Positions 16,726-25,777 of a DNA stretch of 64,000 nucleotides are shown piece by piece (the stretch's first letter is position 1; every line of letters begins with the position of its first letter). Source of the stretch: Snuella sedimenti (GTDB lineage: Bacteria; Bacteroidota; Bacteroidia; Flavobacteriales; Flavobacteriaceae). The notes beneath the pieces are model-generated. The model was not told the DNA's origin. It saw only the letters and a program-made list of their open reading frames with translations, and made no database searches. The DNA is taken from the NCBI RefSeq assembly GCF_016428595.1, contig NZ_JAELVQ010000009.1:62001-126000 (forward strand), written 5' to 3'. The position numbers were made by a program, and so were the translations under genes.

Positions 16726-17970
16726 ATGCAAAAGATAGAGTTGATGGCGCCTGCGGGTAACTTTGAATCCTTACAGGCAGCCTTGGATAATGGAGCCGAT
16801 TCGGTTTATTTTGGTGTAGAGCAATTGAATATGCGGGCAAGGGCTTCCATTAATTTCACTTTGGATGATCTTCAAGAGATTTCAGATCGTTGTAAAGCTA
16901 AAAATGTCCGCACCTATTTAACCTTAAACACCATTGTTTACGATCATGACTTATCGATTGTTAAAACCTTAATTAGAAAAGCTAAGGAAGCCAATATTAC
17001 TGCTGTAATAGCGATGGATCAAGCAGTAATAGCAATGGCGCGTGAGCTAGGAATGGAAGTGCATATTTCTACTCAAATAAATATTACGAACATTGAAACA
17101 GTTAAGTTTTATGCGCTCTTTGCCGATACTATGGTCTTAAGCCGTGAACTTAGTTTGCGCCAAGTAAAGAAGATTACCGAACAAATTGAGAAAGAACAAA
17201 TAAAAGGGCCTTCGGGGCGTCTTGTTGAAATTGAGATTTTTGGACATGGGGCACTTTGTATGGCTGTTTCGGGCAAGTGCTATATGAGTTTGCATTCACA
17301 GAATTCTTCGGCTAATCGCGGTGCCTGTAAACAAAATTGCAGAAAAAAATATACTGTAATCGATCAGGAAACTGGTTTTGAAATGGAGCTCGATAATGAG
17401 TATATCATGTCGCCTAAAGATTTATGTACCATTGATTTTTTAGATGAGGTAGTCGATGCCGGTATAAAGGTTTTAAAAATTGAAGGACGGGGGCGAGCAC
17501 CAGAGTATGTTGCTAAGGTTATTAAATGCTATCGAGAAGCTATAGATAGTATTGAGGTAGGCACTTATAGTAAAGAAGAAGTGATTTCGTGGATGCAAAC
17601 ACTTGAAACAGTATATAATAGAGGTTTTTGGAGTGGTTATTACTTGGGGCAAAAATTAGGAGAATGGAGTAAAGGCTCGGGATCCCATGCTACACAAAAG
17701 AAAGTTTACATTGGCAAAGGTGTGCACTTTTTTCCAAAAGCGAACATTGGTGAATTTAAAATAGAAGCTTACGATGTAGCAATTGGTGATACTATTTTGA
17801 TAACCGGAAAAACAACAGGTGCCGAAGAAATTAAGGTTGCCGAGATGTTGGTTAATGATGAGAAAAAAGAGAAAGGCACCAAAGGAGATTCTGTAACAAT
17901 ACCCTTGCCTTTTAGAATTAGACCTTCCGATAAATTGTATAAAATTGTTGAAAATAAAGTGGAAGCCTGA
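16726..17970 (+). CDS. trhP: U32 family tRNA hydroxylation protein (TrhP-like)
   Basis: Member of peptidase family U32, whose characterised relatives YegQ/TrhP and RlhA hydroxylate RNA bases using prephenate-derived chemistry and an Fe-S cluster. Length 414. The U32 signature is complete: EIFGHGALCMAVSGKCYMS followed by SANRGACKQNCRKKY, supplying cluster-binding Cys residues, and the N-terminal MAPAGNFESLQAALDNGADS barrel start. Placed between trhO and a ferredoxin gene and overlapping the latter by 1 bp. TrhP rather than RlhA or protease is inferred from length and neighbourhood. Confidence 0.85.
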   Translation: MQKIELMAPAGNFESLQAALDNGADSVYFGVEQLNMRARASINFTLDDLQEISDRCKAKNVRTYLTLNTIVYDHDLSIVKTLIRKAKEANITAVIAMDQAVIAMARELGMEVHISTQINITNIETVKFYALFADTMVLSRELSLRQVKKITEQIEKEQIKGPSGRLVEIEIFGHGALCMAVSGKCYMSLHSQNSSANRGACKQNCRKKYTVIDQETGFEMELDNEYIMSPKDLCTIDFLDEVVDAGIKVLKIEGRGRAPEYVAKVIKCYREAIDSIEVGTYSKEEVISWMQTLETVYNRGFWSGYYLGQKLGEWSKGSGSHATQKKVYIGKGVHFFPKANIGEFKIEAYDVAIGDTILITGKTTGAEEIKVAEMLVNDEKKEKGTKGDSVTIPLPFRIRPSDKLYKIVENKVEA

Positions 17971-18200
17971 TGGTGATAGTTACCTTGCAACGCAACAAGT
18001 GCATAGGGTGTAATTACTGTGTAGAATTGGCGCCAGAACAGTTTCAAATGTCAAAAAAAGATGGAAAATCCGTGCTCTTACATGCAAAGGAAAAGAAAGG
18101 ATTTCATACGTTAAAGATACATGACGATTTGAGTTTTGAAACCTGTGAAAATGCTTCAAAAGCATGTCCGGTAAAGATTATAGATGTTAAGATGATTTAA
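17970..18200 (+). CDS. [4Fe-4S] ferredoxin
   Basis: 76-residue ferredoxin. Three cluster cysteines are in KCIGCNYC (C11, C14, C17); the fourth is in KACPVKIIDV near the C-terminus, the pattern of a single-cluster bacterial ferredoxin. Its start overlaps the trhP stop codon (TGATG), so it is translationally coupled. The likely role is electron supply or cluster maintenance for the U32 hydroxylase; this is inference from position. Confidence 0.9.
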   Translation: MVIVTLQRNKCIGCNYCVELAPEQFQMSKKDGKSVLLHAKEKKGFHTLKIHDDLSFETCENASKACPVKIIDVKMI

Positions 18201-18318
18201 TTCTTTTTAAGCAATTAAAATAGTCTGTATTTAAATCTTATCTTTACCAAGCAAAATTATTATTAACCTTCATTCGTAATGCTTTTTAGAGCCTTAACGA
18301 ATTCAATATATTAAAAAG

Positions 18319-19515
18319 ATGGCTTGTAACAGTTGTTCAACTGGAAAAGACGGGCAACCTAAAGGATGTAGAAACAATGGTACTTGTGGTACCGATAGCT
18401 GTAATAAGTTAACCGTATTCGATTGGCTTGCTAATATGTCACTTCCTAATGGTGAAAAACCATTCAACTGGGTTGAAGTTCGTTTTAAAAACGGAAGAAA
18501 GCATTATTATAAAAACCCCGAAGATTTAACGCTTAGTATTGGCGATATTGTTGCTACACAAGCAAAATCAGGGCACGATATAGGTATGGTGACCCTTACG
18601 GGAGAGTTAGTACGTGTTCAAATGAAACGCAAAGGTATTGCATTTGAAGGGGACGATGTACTAAAAATTTACCGTAAGGCAAGTCAGAAAGATATCGATA
18701 TATGGCAAAAAGCACGCGATAGGGAAGAACCTATGAAAGTACGTGCGCGCCAGTTTGCGATTGATTTAAAATTGCAGATGAAGATTTCTGATATCGAATT
18801 TCAAGGTGATGCCAGTAAAGCGACATTTTACTATACGGCCGAAGAGCGTGTGGATTTTCGTGAGCTTATTAAAGTTTTTGCACGCGAGTTTAGAACGCGT
18901 ATTGAAATGAAACAAGTTGGGTTTCGTCAAGAGGCCTCTAGACTGGGAGGTATTGGCTCTTGCGGTCGTGAATTGTGTTGTTCTACTTGGTTAACCGATT
19001 TTCGTTCGGTGAGTACTTCGGCAGCACGTTACCAGCAATTGTCATTGAATCCACAAAAATTAGCAGGACAATGTGGTAAGTTAAAATGTTGTTTAAATTA
19101 TGAGTTGGACAGCTATCTTGATGCTTTAAAAGATTTTCCAAAAACCGATATAAAGCTTAAAACAGAAAAAGGGATTGCTGTTTGCCAAAAAACCGACATT
19201 TTTAAAGGTCACATGTGGTATGCCTATGAAGGTGAATGGATGCATTGGCATAAGATTACTACAGCTCAGGCTAACGAAATTATTGAAGCTAATAAAAATA
19301 ACAAACCCATTGCCAGTCTTGAAGAATATGCCTCCGATCTAGTGGAGGATACTAAAGCTGAGTTTGAAAACGTTGTAGGTCAAGATAGTTTAACACGCTT
19401 CGATAGTCCAAAACGCAATAAAAAACGTAAAAACAATAGGAACAGGAATAATAAAAACAAAAAGAATACTAACAACAAAAGAAAACCTCAAAGAAACAAA
19501 AATGTTAAGAAATAG
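18319..19515 (+). CDS. ricT: PSP1-domain protein RicT-like (YaaT family)
   Basis: 398 residues. N-terminal Cys-rich segment (CNSCSTGKDGQPKGC, CGTDSC), then a PSP1 domain (ARDREEPMKVRARQFAIDLK; YTAEERVDFRELIKVFAREF) with the conserved cysteines GIGSCGRELCCSTW and GQCGKLKCCLNYE, matching the Fe-S-linked RicT/YaaT family. A very basic Lys/Asn-rich tail (about 370-398) is extra and may bind RNA. RicT acts with RNase Y in Bacillus; its partner in Bacteroidota is unclear. Its 3' end overlaps gldH by 14 bp. Confidence 0.88.
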   Translation: MACNSCSTGKDGQPKGCRNNGTCGTDSCNKLTVFDWLANMSLPNGEKPFNWVEVRFKNGRKHYYKNPEDLTLSIGDIVATQAKSGHDIGMVTLTGELVRVQMKRKGIAFEGDDVLKIYRKASQKDIDIWQKARDREEPMKVRARQFAIDLKLQMKISDIEFQGDASKATFYYTAEERVDFRELIKVFAREFRTRIEMKQVGFRQEASRLGGIGSCGRELCCSTWLTDFRSVSTSAARYQQLSLNPQKLAGQCGKLKCCLNYELDSYLDALKDFPKTDIKLKTEKGIAVCQKTDIFKGHMWYAYEGEWMHWHKITTAQANEIIEANKNNKPIASLEEYASDLVEDTKAEFENVVGQDSLTRFDSPKRNKKRKNNRNRNNKNKKNTNNKRKPQRNKNVKK

Positions 19516-19993
19516 TGTATTTGTATTTTTTTTGATTATTTCTTTTGTTTCGTGTGACTCAAATCGTGTTTTTGATGTTTACAAACCTGTTTCTGCTAAT
19601 GGATGGCATAAAGATTCCATCGTAAGTTTTAAGGTAAGCCCTCCAGATTCCATACAAGCTTATAATTTGTTCGTTAATTTAAGGAATACCAATGCTTATA
19701 AATTCAACAACCTGTTTTTAATCGTAGAGATGGTGTTTCCGCATGGTAAGACAATAAAAGATACTTTAGAATATAGAATGGCCGATCCAAGCGGTAAGTT
19801 ATTGGGAGAAGGTTATACCGATGTTAAGGAGAATAAACTTTGGTATAAAGAACAGGTGGTATTTAATGAGGCTGGAGAATATACGGTCAATGTCCAGCAC
19901 GCCATGCGTGAAAACGGAAAGGTAAATGGTGTTATTAACCTTGATGGCGTTACAGATGTAGGTTTTAGAATTGAAAAACCTTTAAACAAATAA
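19502..19993 (+). CDS. gldH: Gliding motility lipoprotein GldH
   Basis: 163-residue lipoprotein: signal peptide with lipobox SFVSC (Cys 19), then the GldH body (SNRVFDVYKPVSANGWHKD; LNLRNTNAYKFNNLF-type strand; EYRMADPSGKLLGEG). GldH is needed for gliding and chitin use in Flavobacterium and is associated with the Gld/type IX secretion machinery. Translation overlaps the end of ricT, a typical flavobacterial arrangement. This gene is a strong taxonomic marker for the window. Confidence 0.93.
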   Translation: MLRNSVFVFFLIISFVSCDSNRVFDVYKPVSANGWHKDSIVSFKVSPPDSIQAYNLFVNLRNTNAYKFNNLFLIVEMVFPHGKTIKDTLEYRMADPSGKLLGEGYTDVKENKLWYKEQVVFNEAGEYTVNVQHAMRENGKVNGVINLDGVTDVGFRIEKPLNK

Positions 19994-19995
19994 AT

Positions 19996-20044
19996 GTCAC
20001 TTCGAGTGATTCTGGTTTTTTTTATCAGAATTGTATCGAGAAGT
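19996..20044 (+). repeat. Short hairpin repeat related to the R3 arm
   Basis: GTCACTTCGAGTGATTCTG ... CAGAATTGTATCGAGAAGT folds as an imperfect hairpin (ATTCTG/CAGAAT inner stem). The same motif forms the left arm of element R3 at 6185-6232. It sits between gldH and the PBP gene, where it may act as a processing or stability hairpin. Confidence 0.55.
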
Positions 20045-20062
20045 ATTTAATATTTAAATTAA

Positions 20063-22408
20063 ATGGCGAAAGTAAGAACAAAAAATAAAAAGGAAACAGC
20101 AACACAAGACTTTTCTAAGTATATTCGTTGGTTTTGGATTCTATTTTCTGTGGGGATTTTGTCTTTAGTCTTATTGTTTCTATTGGCCTCATGGGGGGTG
20201 TTTGGAGAAATGCCCGATCATACGGTTTTAGAGAACCCAAAAACCAACTTGGCTACCGAAATTATTTCTTCAGATGGAAAAACACTAGGGAAATTTTATT
20301 TCGACGATAATAGAACACCGGTAGATTACGGTGAATTGCCAAAGCATTTAGTGGATGCACTCATTGCCACCGAAGATGCTCGCTTTGAAGAGCATTCGGG
20401 GATTGATGCCCGTGGAACGATTAGGGCTGTTTTAACACTGGGAAGCGGGGGTGGAGCCAGTACCATATCGCAACAGTTGGCAAAAAAGTTATTCCATGGC
20501 GAAGGATCTAAAAATACTGTAGAGCGCATATTACAAAAAGCAAAGGAATGGATCATTGCCATTCGTTTGGAGCGTCAATATACCAAAGAAGAGATTGTCG
20601 CCCAATACTTCAATATTTATGATTTTTTAAATAATGCCGATGGTATCCGTAGTGCTTCTAGAATTTATTTTGGTAAAGAGCCTAAAGAGTTGGGGCTTAA
20701 GGAATCGGCCATGCTGGTAGGTATGTTTAAAAATTCATCCTATTTCAATCCAAGAGTACGCCCTGACGAAACACTTAAACGACGTAATGTAGTATTGGCA
20801 CAAATGGCCAAATACGGTTATATAGATGAAGCGGTTAAAGACTCCTTACAACAAACAGATTTAGACCTGAATTATTCTCCGGAATCTCATCGTGAGGGGA
20901 TTGCTACCTACTTCAGGGAGTATTTAAAAACGTTTATGAAAGATTGGATTAAGAAAAATCCAAAACCCGATGGTAGCAAGTGGAACTTGTACAATGATGG
21001 TTTAAAAGTGTATACCACTATCGATTCACGTATGCAACAGTATGCCGAGGACGCTGTACAGCAACATATGCCGCGATTACAAGCGGAGTTTTTTAATCAA
21101 AATACCCCGAAGCGAAACCCTACTGCTCCGTTTTTAGAATTGACACCGGGAGCTATCGATACCTTAATGAGGCGTTCCATGCGGCAAGGTGAGCGCTGGA
21201 GGATATTGAAAAAGGCAGGAATGTCTGAGAAGGAAATTGAAGCATCGTTTCACAAACCAGTGAAGATGACAGTATTTGAGTGGAAAGATGGTAAACCGTC
21301 GGAGATAGATACCATTATGAAACCAATCGATTCCATGCGTTATTACAAGTCGTTTTTAAGAACGGGTATGATGTCTATGGAGCCGCAAACAGGCCATGTA
21401 AAGGCCTGGGTAGGCGGTATTAATTACAGGCATTTTCAATACGATATGGTAAGCCAGGGAAAACGCCAGGTTGGTTCTACTTTTAAGCCGTTTGTTTATG
21501 CAACGGCTATAGACCAGTTACACTTATCACCTTGCTACGAATTACCTGATACGCCTTTCTGTATAGACAAAGGGAAGTATGGCAATCCAGAAGAGTGGTG
21601 TCCTAAAAATGAGGGTGATAAATATGGTGGAATTAGAACTTTAAAGGATGCTCTGGCCAATTCGGTAAATACGGTAACAGCACGGTTAATGGATAAGGTA
21701 GGACCTCAAACGGTGGTGGATCTGGCCAGAAAGTTAGGTGTTGAGTCTGAGATACTGCCGGTGCCGGCTATCGCATTGGGAACAGCAGAACTCAGTGTGT
21801 ATGAAATGGTAGGAGCTTATGCTACCTTTGCTAATAAAGGGGTCTATACAAAACCTGTATTGGTAACAGCCATTGAAGATAAAAACGGAACGGTACTATA
21901 TCAATTTAAGCCGGAGACAAGGGATGTATTAAGTGACGAATCTGCTTATGTGACTGTGAAGCTTTTAGAAGGTGTAACACAATATGGTTCGGGTGCGCGC
22001 TTAAGGGGTAAAGGCAGAGATGCTTACAGAGCGGACTACAGAGAAATAATTACCGGTTACCCTTATGAATTTACAAATCCTATAGCAGGAAAAACAGGAA
22101 CTACACAAAACCAGAGTGATGGTTGGTTTATGGGTATGGTACCCAATTTGGTGACCGGTGTTTGGGTAGGGGCCGAAGAAAGATCGGTTCATTTTAAAAC
22201 CATTACCTATGGACAGGGAGCAGCTATGGCCTTACCAATATGGGGGGTGTATATGAAAAACTGTTACGCCGATGAGACTTTGAATATCTCCAAAGAAGAC
22301 TTTGAAGCACCGCTTGAGCTTTCCATAAATGTGGATTGTTCTAAGGCTTCCGACAAAAATAGTATAGATAATTCGAGCGATGATTTGCCGGATGATTTGG
22401 AGTTTTAA
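20063..22408 (+). CDS. Class A penicillin-binding protein (PBP1A-type)
   Basis: Bifunctional peptidoglycan synthase, 781 residues. A short cytoplasmic tail and one membrane anchor (about 25-48) precede a GT51 glycosyltransferase domain with the catalytic Glu in ATEDARFEEHSGID and GASTISQQLAKKLF. The transpeptidase domain has the nucleophile motif STFKPF (SxxK), a SVN motif (ANSVNTV) and KTGTTQ (KTG). It acts on the periplasmic face of the inner membrane, polymerising and cross-linking lipid II. Downstream of gldH in the same direction, separated by a hairpin repeat. Confidence 0.95.
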   Translation: MAKVRTKNKKETATQDFSKYIRWFWILFSVGILSLVLLFLLASWGVFGEMPDHTVLENPKTNLATEIISSDGKTLGKFYFDDNRTPVDYGELPKHLVDALIATEDARFEEHSGIDARGTIRAVLTLGSGGGASTISQQLAKKLFHGEGSKNTVERILQKAKEWIIAIRLERQYTKEEIVAQYFNIYDFLNNADGIRSASRIYFGKEPKELGLKESAMLVGMFKNSSYFNPRVRPDETLKRRNVVLAQMAKYGYIDEAVKDSLQQTDLDLNYSPESHREGIATYFREYLKTFMKDWIKKNPKPDGSKWNLYNDGLKVYTTIDSRMQQYAEDAVQQHMPRLQAEFFNQNTPKRNPTAPFLELTPGAIDTLMRRSMRQGERWRILKKAGMSEKEIEASFHKPVKMTVFEWKDGKPSEIDTIMKPIDSMRYYKSFLRTGMMSMEPQTGHVKAWVGGINYRHFQYDMVSQGKRQVGSTFKPFVYATAIDQLHLSPCYELPDTPFCIDKGKYGNPEEWCPKNEGDKYGGIRTLKDALANSVNTVTARLMDKVGPQTVVDLARKLGVESEILPVPAIALGTAELSVYEMVGAYATFANKGVYTKPVLVTAIEDKNGTVLYQFKPETRDVLSDESAYVTVKLLEGVTQYGSGARLRGKGRDAYRADYREIITGYPYEFTNPIAGKTGTTQNQSDGWFMGMVPNLVTGVWVGAEERSVHFKTITYGQGAAMALPIWGVYMKNCYADETLNISKEDFEAPLELSINVDCSKASDKNSIDNSSDDLPDDLEF

Positions 22409-22447
22409 TTAACGCAAGGTTTACCTGAAATTTGTTGTTTTAATCGA

Positions 22448-22500
22448 AAAGAATTCCTTGAGGCTCTGCCTCGGAGATAGTTCGTTTTAAGAAATTCTTT
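22448..22500. repeat. Palindrome between convergent genes
   Basis: Inner hairpin GAGGC-TCT-GCCTC (22460-22472) inside outer arms AAAGAATTCC (22448-22457) and GAAATTCTTT (22491-22500). It lies between the convergent PBP and HD genes and could serve as a bidirectional terminator-like structure or a small repeat. Confidence 0.45.
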
Positions 22501-22543
22501 ATTAGGTAATTTTAACGGTCTCTAAGTTATAAATGGTACAAAT

Positions 22544-23200
22544 TTATATCTTGCCATTCCATTCGTTGTAGAACTGGTCTAGAAACTTAAGCATGTAATT
22601 GTGTCGTTCGGTTGCAATTTGCTTTCCTGTTGCCGTATTCATTTTATCTTTTAAGCGTAAAAGTTTTTCATAAAAATGGTTAATACTTGGAGCTGTAGAT
22701 GCCTTGTATTCTTCTTTGGTCATGTTAAGATTAGGTTCAATAGAAGGATCGTAAATAGCCCTGTTTTTAAAGCCGCCATAGTTAAAGCAACGTGCAATAC
22801 CAATAGCTCCAATGGCATCCAAGCGATCGGCATCCTGTACCACATCCAGTTCTGGAGAGTGGAATTTTTGGGATTCGTTGCCCCCTTTAAAAGAAATGTT
22901 TTCTATAATCTGGACGATGTGGTCGATGCAACTTGAGTTTATTTCAAGCTTTGTTAAAAAATCGCGTGCTATTCTAGGGCCGATACTCTCATTTCCATTA
23001 TGAAATTTACTATCGGCAATATCATGCAGTAAAGCACCAAGTGCAACTATAAAAGCATCGACGTTTTCATTTTTGGCAATTAACAAGGCATTCTTATAAA
23101 CACGTTCTATATGAAACCAATCGTGCCCCCCTTCAGCATGGGTTAATTGTTCTTTTACAAAAGCAATGGTTTGGTTTATTTTTTCTGTAGAAGTTTGCAT
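22544..23200 (-). CDS. HD-domain phosphohydrolase
   Basis: 218 residues from the ATG at 23200 (a longer in-frame start at 23278 would add 26 low-complexity residues and overlap the upstream desaturase end). HD superfamily residues are present: H in GGHDWFHIERV (about 20-30), the HD pair in LGALLHDIADSKF, and the distal D in VVQDADRLDAIGAIG. It resembles YedJ/YpgQ-type metal-dependent phosphohydrolases acting on nucleotides. Last gene of a minus-strand group with the desaturase and acyltransferase, although no functional link is obvious. Confidence 0.88.
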   Translation of the reverse strand: MQTSTEKINQTIAFVKEQLTHAEGGHDWFHIERVYKNALLIAKNENVDAFIVALGALLHDIADSKFHNGNESIGPRIARDFLTKLEINSSCIDHIVQIIENISFKGGNESQKFHSPELDVVQDADRLDAIGAIGIARCFNYGGFKNRAIYDPSIEPNLNMTKEEYKASTAPSINHFYEKLLRLKDKMNTATGKQIATERHNYMLKFLDQFYNEWNGKI

Positions 23201-23267
23201 AGTGTAAAAATAAAAATTCCTCTCACAAAGGAAAGGAATTGGTTTTGATTTGAATGGAATGGGGCTT

Positions 23268-24272
23268 CTATTTAACAATAGCTGGTTCTACCCATTTAAA
23301 TTGATATGAGTTTTCGGGTATTTTCATGCGTTCGGATAAACGATACATTCTAGAAGGGAGTTTCATAAGGTAATCCCTAGCTTTTTCGGCCTCATCATTT
23401 AATCCTGTAATCGAGCCAATTTCCCAGCGGTCTATTAGTTTTTGAAGAATGTCAACATAATCGTTAGAAGTATAAACGCCTATACGTTGTGCTGTGTTAG
23501 AAAACTCTTCAAAAGCAGTACTTATCTTGCCACCCGATTCCCTTAAAAAATGTGCTGGCATGGTAATTTTTTTCTTCATCATATAGTGAAATGCCATCAT
23601 CATTTGACTAGGATCCACCTTAAAGATACGTTCTACAAACTCCGAATAGGCATTATGGTGGCGCATTTCGTCTCCCGAAATAATTTTACACATTTTTGAC
23701 AAGCGCTTATTTCCTTTTTGTTTAGCAATTTTGGCAACGCGATTATGGGAAACATAGGTTGCTAATTCTTGAAAACTGGTATATACAAAGTTTTTGTACG
23801 GATCTCTATCGGTACCGATGTCAAAACCATCGGCAATAAGGTACTGAGTCGTTTTTTCAATTTCTTTCATGTTTACCCTTCCAGAAAGGTAAAGGTATTT
23901 GTTAAGCACATCACCATGCCTGTTTTCTTCGGCCGTCCATTGGCGAACCCATTTAGCCCAACCATTTTCATTTTCACGGTCTACCTGATCAACACCTTCA
24001 ACATCCATAAGCCAAGATTCGTAGGTAGGTAATGCTTCTTCGGTAATCATGTCGCCCACTAAAACAACCCAAAAATCGTATGGAAGCTCTTTCGCTAATT
24101 CTCTAATTTCTCTTATTTCTTCAAAGAAGTTATGGTCTGTTGTTTCAGAATTTGGCAAAAAATCTGTAGGTTGCCATATACTATCTATAGGAATCAAATA
24201 TTTTTGCATTAAAGCATCAACGTCTTTTTCCAAAAACTGCATAACCTCTAATCTCTTATTCTTTAAAGACAT
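23268..24272 (-). CDS. Acyl-ACP desaturase (ferritin-like di-iron)
   Basis: Soluble di-iron enzyme that introduces a double bond into acyl-ACP chains, giving unsaturated membrane fatty acids. Length 334. Both iron-binding motifs are intact: TAEENRHGD and SGDEMRHHNAY, each EExxH-like, within a four-helix bundle. FVYTSFQELATYVSHNRVA lies between them. It is 11 bp downstream of the acyltransferase gene, so the two form a lipid-synthesis operon. The double-bond position cannot be read. Confidence 0.92.
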   Translation of the reverse strand: MSLKNKRLEVMQFLEKDVDALMQKYLIPIDSIWQPTDFLPNSETTDHNFFEEIREIRELAKELPYDFWVVLVGDMITEEALPTYESWLMDVEGVDQVDRENENGWAKWVRQWTAEENRHGDVLNKYLYLSGRVNMKEIEKTTQYLIADGFDIGTDRDPYKNFVYTSFQELATYVSHNRVAKIAKQKGNKRLSKMCKIISGDEMRHHNAYSEFVERIFKVDPSQMMMAFHYMMKKKITMPAHFLRESGGKISTAFEEFSNTAQRIGVYTSNDYVDILQKLIDRWEIGSITGLNDEAEKARDYLMKLPSRMYRLSERMKIPENSYQFKWVEPAIVK

Positions 24273-24283
24273 TTTTTGTTTTT

Positions 24284-25021
24284 TTATGATTCAATATGTT
24301 TTGTAATCGTTTCTTCAATACTATTAATAAGCTCCTGCTTATCTGCAAAGGTAGCTAATTCTATGGGTTTATGCACGGTAAATTTAAGGTGATTGCCTAG
24401 TCCCATTGGGAATTTCCCATATCTCAACATTTTCCATGAGTTGTTTATTGTTACAGGAACAATTAAGGCTGATGGCGTTTTTTTGAAGAGTATTTCCAAG
24501 CCTTTTGTTTGAAAAGGCTTTGGTTTCCCATTTTTACTTCTGGTGCCTTCTGGGAAAATAACTCCGGATCGCTTGTTTTTTTCAAGATACTCTCCAAATT
24601 TCATTAGAGCAGGTAGGGATTGCCTTGGATTTTTACGGTCTATTAATGCAGCGCCTCCATGACGTAAGTTATACGATACACTGGGAATGCCCTTTCCTAA
24701 TTCTATTTTACTTATAAATTTAGGGTGGTGTTTGCGCATAAACCATGTTAGGGGATAGATATCGTGCAAGCTTTGGTGGTTCGCAACAATAATGAGAGGT
24801 CTGTTTTCGTCAATTTTGTGCGGGTTGATGTATGAAAATCGTGTGCCTAAAATGTTGGCGCATCGCATTAAAAAAAATTGTAAAATATCGACACTTACTT
24901 TGTGTGCTTGATAGCCAAATAAATTAAAACAAATCCACTGTATTGGGTGGAAAATAATAAGTGTTAATAAAAAACATAAATGATAGATACAACTAAGAGG
25001 GTACGATAATATTTTTTGCAT
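24284..25021 (-). CDS. 1-acyl-sn-glycerol-3-phosphate acyltransferase (PlsC family)
   Basis: 245 residues with an N-terminal membrane region (SCIYHLCFLLTLIIFHPI), catalytic HX4D motif in NHQSLHD and substrate motif FPEGTRSKNG, the canonical PlsC pattern. FPEGTRS is closer to housekeeping PlsC than the FPEGG of the copy at 10494, so this is the more likely phosphatidic-acid synthase. Directly upstream of the acyl-ACP desaturase gene. Confidence 0.92.
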   Translation of the reverse strand: MQKILSYPLSCIYHLCFLLTLIIFHPIQWICFNLFGYQAHKVSVDILQFFLMRCANILGTRFSYINPHKIDENRPLIIVANHQSLHDIYPLTWFMRKHHPKFISKIELGKGIPSVSYNLRHGGAALIDRKNPRQSLPALMKFGEYLEKNKRSGVIFPEGTRSKNGKPKPFQTKGLEILFKKTPSALIVPVTINNSWKMLRYGKFPMGLGNHLKFTVHKPIELATFADKQELINSIEETITKHIES

Positions 25022-25105
25022 GCTCCAAAAATAAGTAAAAACTTAGTTTTAGTCTACAGGTAGACAATGGTTATTTTAGCAATGAATGTTTGATGGATTT
25101 TGGTG

Positions 25106-25135
25106 TAAAAAAAACCACACAAAGAAGTGTGGTTT
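25106..25135 (-). terminator. Terminator of the bacilliredoxin transcript
   Basis: Stem AACCACAC (25113-25120) / GTGTGGTT (25127-25134), followed on the minus strand by seven T. The transcript from the bacilliredoxin gene would pass through hairpin element R1b before ending here. Confidence 0.75.
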
Positions 25136-25149
25136 AGGTGTTTAACTAT

Positions 25150-25312
25150 TGAAGTGATTTGAACTTTTACAAATTGGCTAAAAGATTGCCAGTTTGCGCC
25201 CATATTTTGTTTTTTTATCGTCACGTAGCCCTGCTATACGACTCAAAAAAGCCTTCATTTGGTCACAAACCCATTAATTTTCGCTTCAATCCAAAAAGTT
25301 TAAACCACTTCA
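25150..25312 (+). repeat. 163-bp hairpin element R1, copy b
   Basis: Terminal inverted repeats at 25150-25169 and 25293-25312 (17 of 20 positions pair). The interior is colinear with the copy at 15127-15288: TTGGCTAAAAGATTGCC, CATATTTTGT, GTAGCCCTGCTAT, ACTCAAAAAAGCCTTCATT, TCGCTTCAATCC. It lies in the 3' untranslated part of the bacilliredoxin transcript. The gap 25022-25322 holds only this element and the terminator. Confidence 0.75.
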
Positions 25313-25322
25313 TTATTTAATT

Positions 25323-25733
25323 TTAGCAGTGCTCGTTATAAGCGTCTATTAAGTTTTCTGCAATTAATTCGGCTGGACGGCCTTCAATATGATGGCGTTC
25401 TAACATGTGTACCAATTCACCATTTTTAAATAAAGCCATACTCGGTGAACTTGGAGGGAACGGAATCATATGTTGTCTTGCTTGTGCAACAGCGTCTTTA
25501 TCAACACCTGCAAAAACAGTAACGATATGGTCAGGGCGTTTCGTGTTTTCTAAACTTAGTCGTGCTCCCGGACGTGCATTTGCTGCTGCACAGCCACAAA
25601 CCGAATTTACAACTACTAAAGTTGTGCCTTCTTTTGCCAAGGCAGTGTCAACGTCTTCGGGGGTGTGTAACTCTTCAAAGCCAACACGAGTTAAATCTTC
25701 ACGCATTGGTTTTACTAATTCTGCTGGATACAT
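25323..25733 (-). CDS. BrxA/BrxB family bacilliredoxin
   Basis: Thioredoxin-fold protein of 136 residues, with the family CGC motif in VNSVCGCAAANARPG (about 49-63) and a conserved MIPFPPSSPSMALF segment. In Firmicutes, bacilliredoxins remove bacillithiol from mixed disulfides; many Bacteroidota make bacillithiol too, but the biosynthetic genes are not in this window. A CAAAGATA (minus: TATCTTTG) -7 box lies at 25770-25777. Confidence 0.92.
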   Translation of the reverse strand: MYPAELVKPMREDLTRVGFEELHTPEDVDTALAKEGTTLVVVNSVCGCAAANARPGARLSLENTKRPDHIVTVFAGVDKDAVAQARQHMIPFPPSSPSMALFKNGELVHMLERHHIEGRPAELIAENLIDAYNEHC

Positions 25734-25769
25734 ATTTCTTTAATTTTAATAATTAACAGTTTAAGACTG

Positions 25770-25777
25770 CAAAGATA
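25770..25777 (-). promoter_or_regulatory. -7 promoter box of the bacilliredoxin gene
   Basis: TATCTTTG on the minus strand matches TAnnTTTG, 36 bp upstream of the start codon. Confidence 0.45.

Noticed and set aside
19502-19515. Possible frameshift between ricT and gldH
   Set aside because: The 14-bp overlap joins two complete proteins, the second with its own lipoprotein signal; it is translational coupling, not a broken gene.
23201-23278. Longer N-terminus of the HD protein
   Set aside because: The extra 26 residues overlap the end of the desaturase gene and do not resemble the family; ATG at 23200 starts the conserved region.
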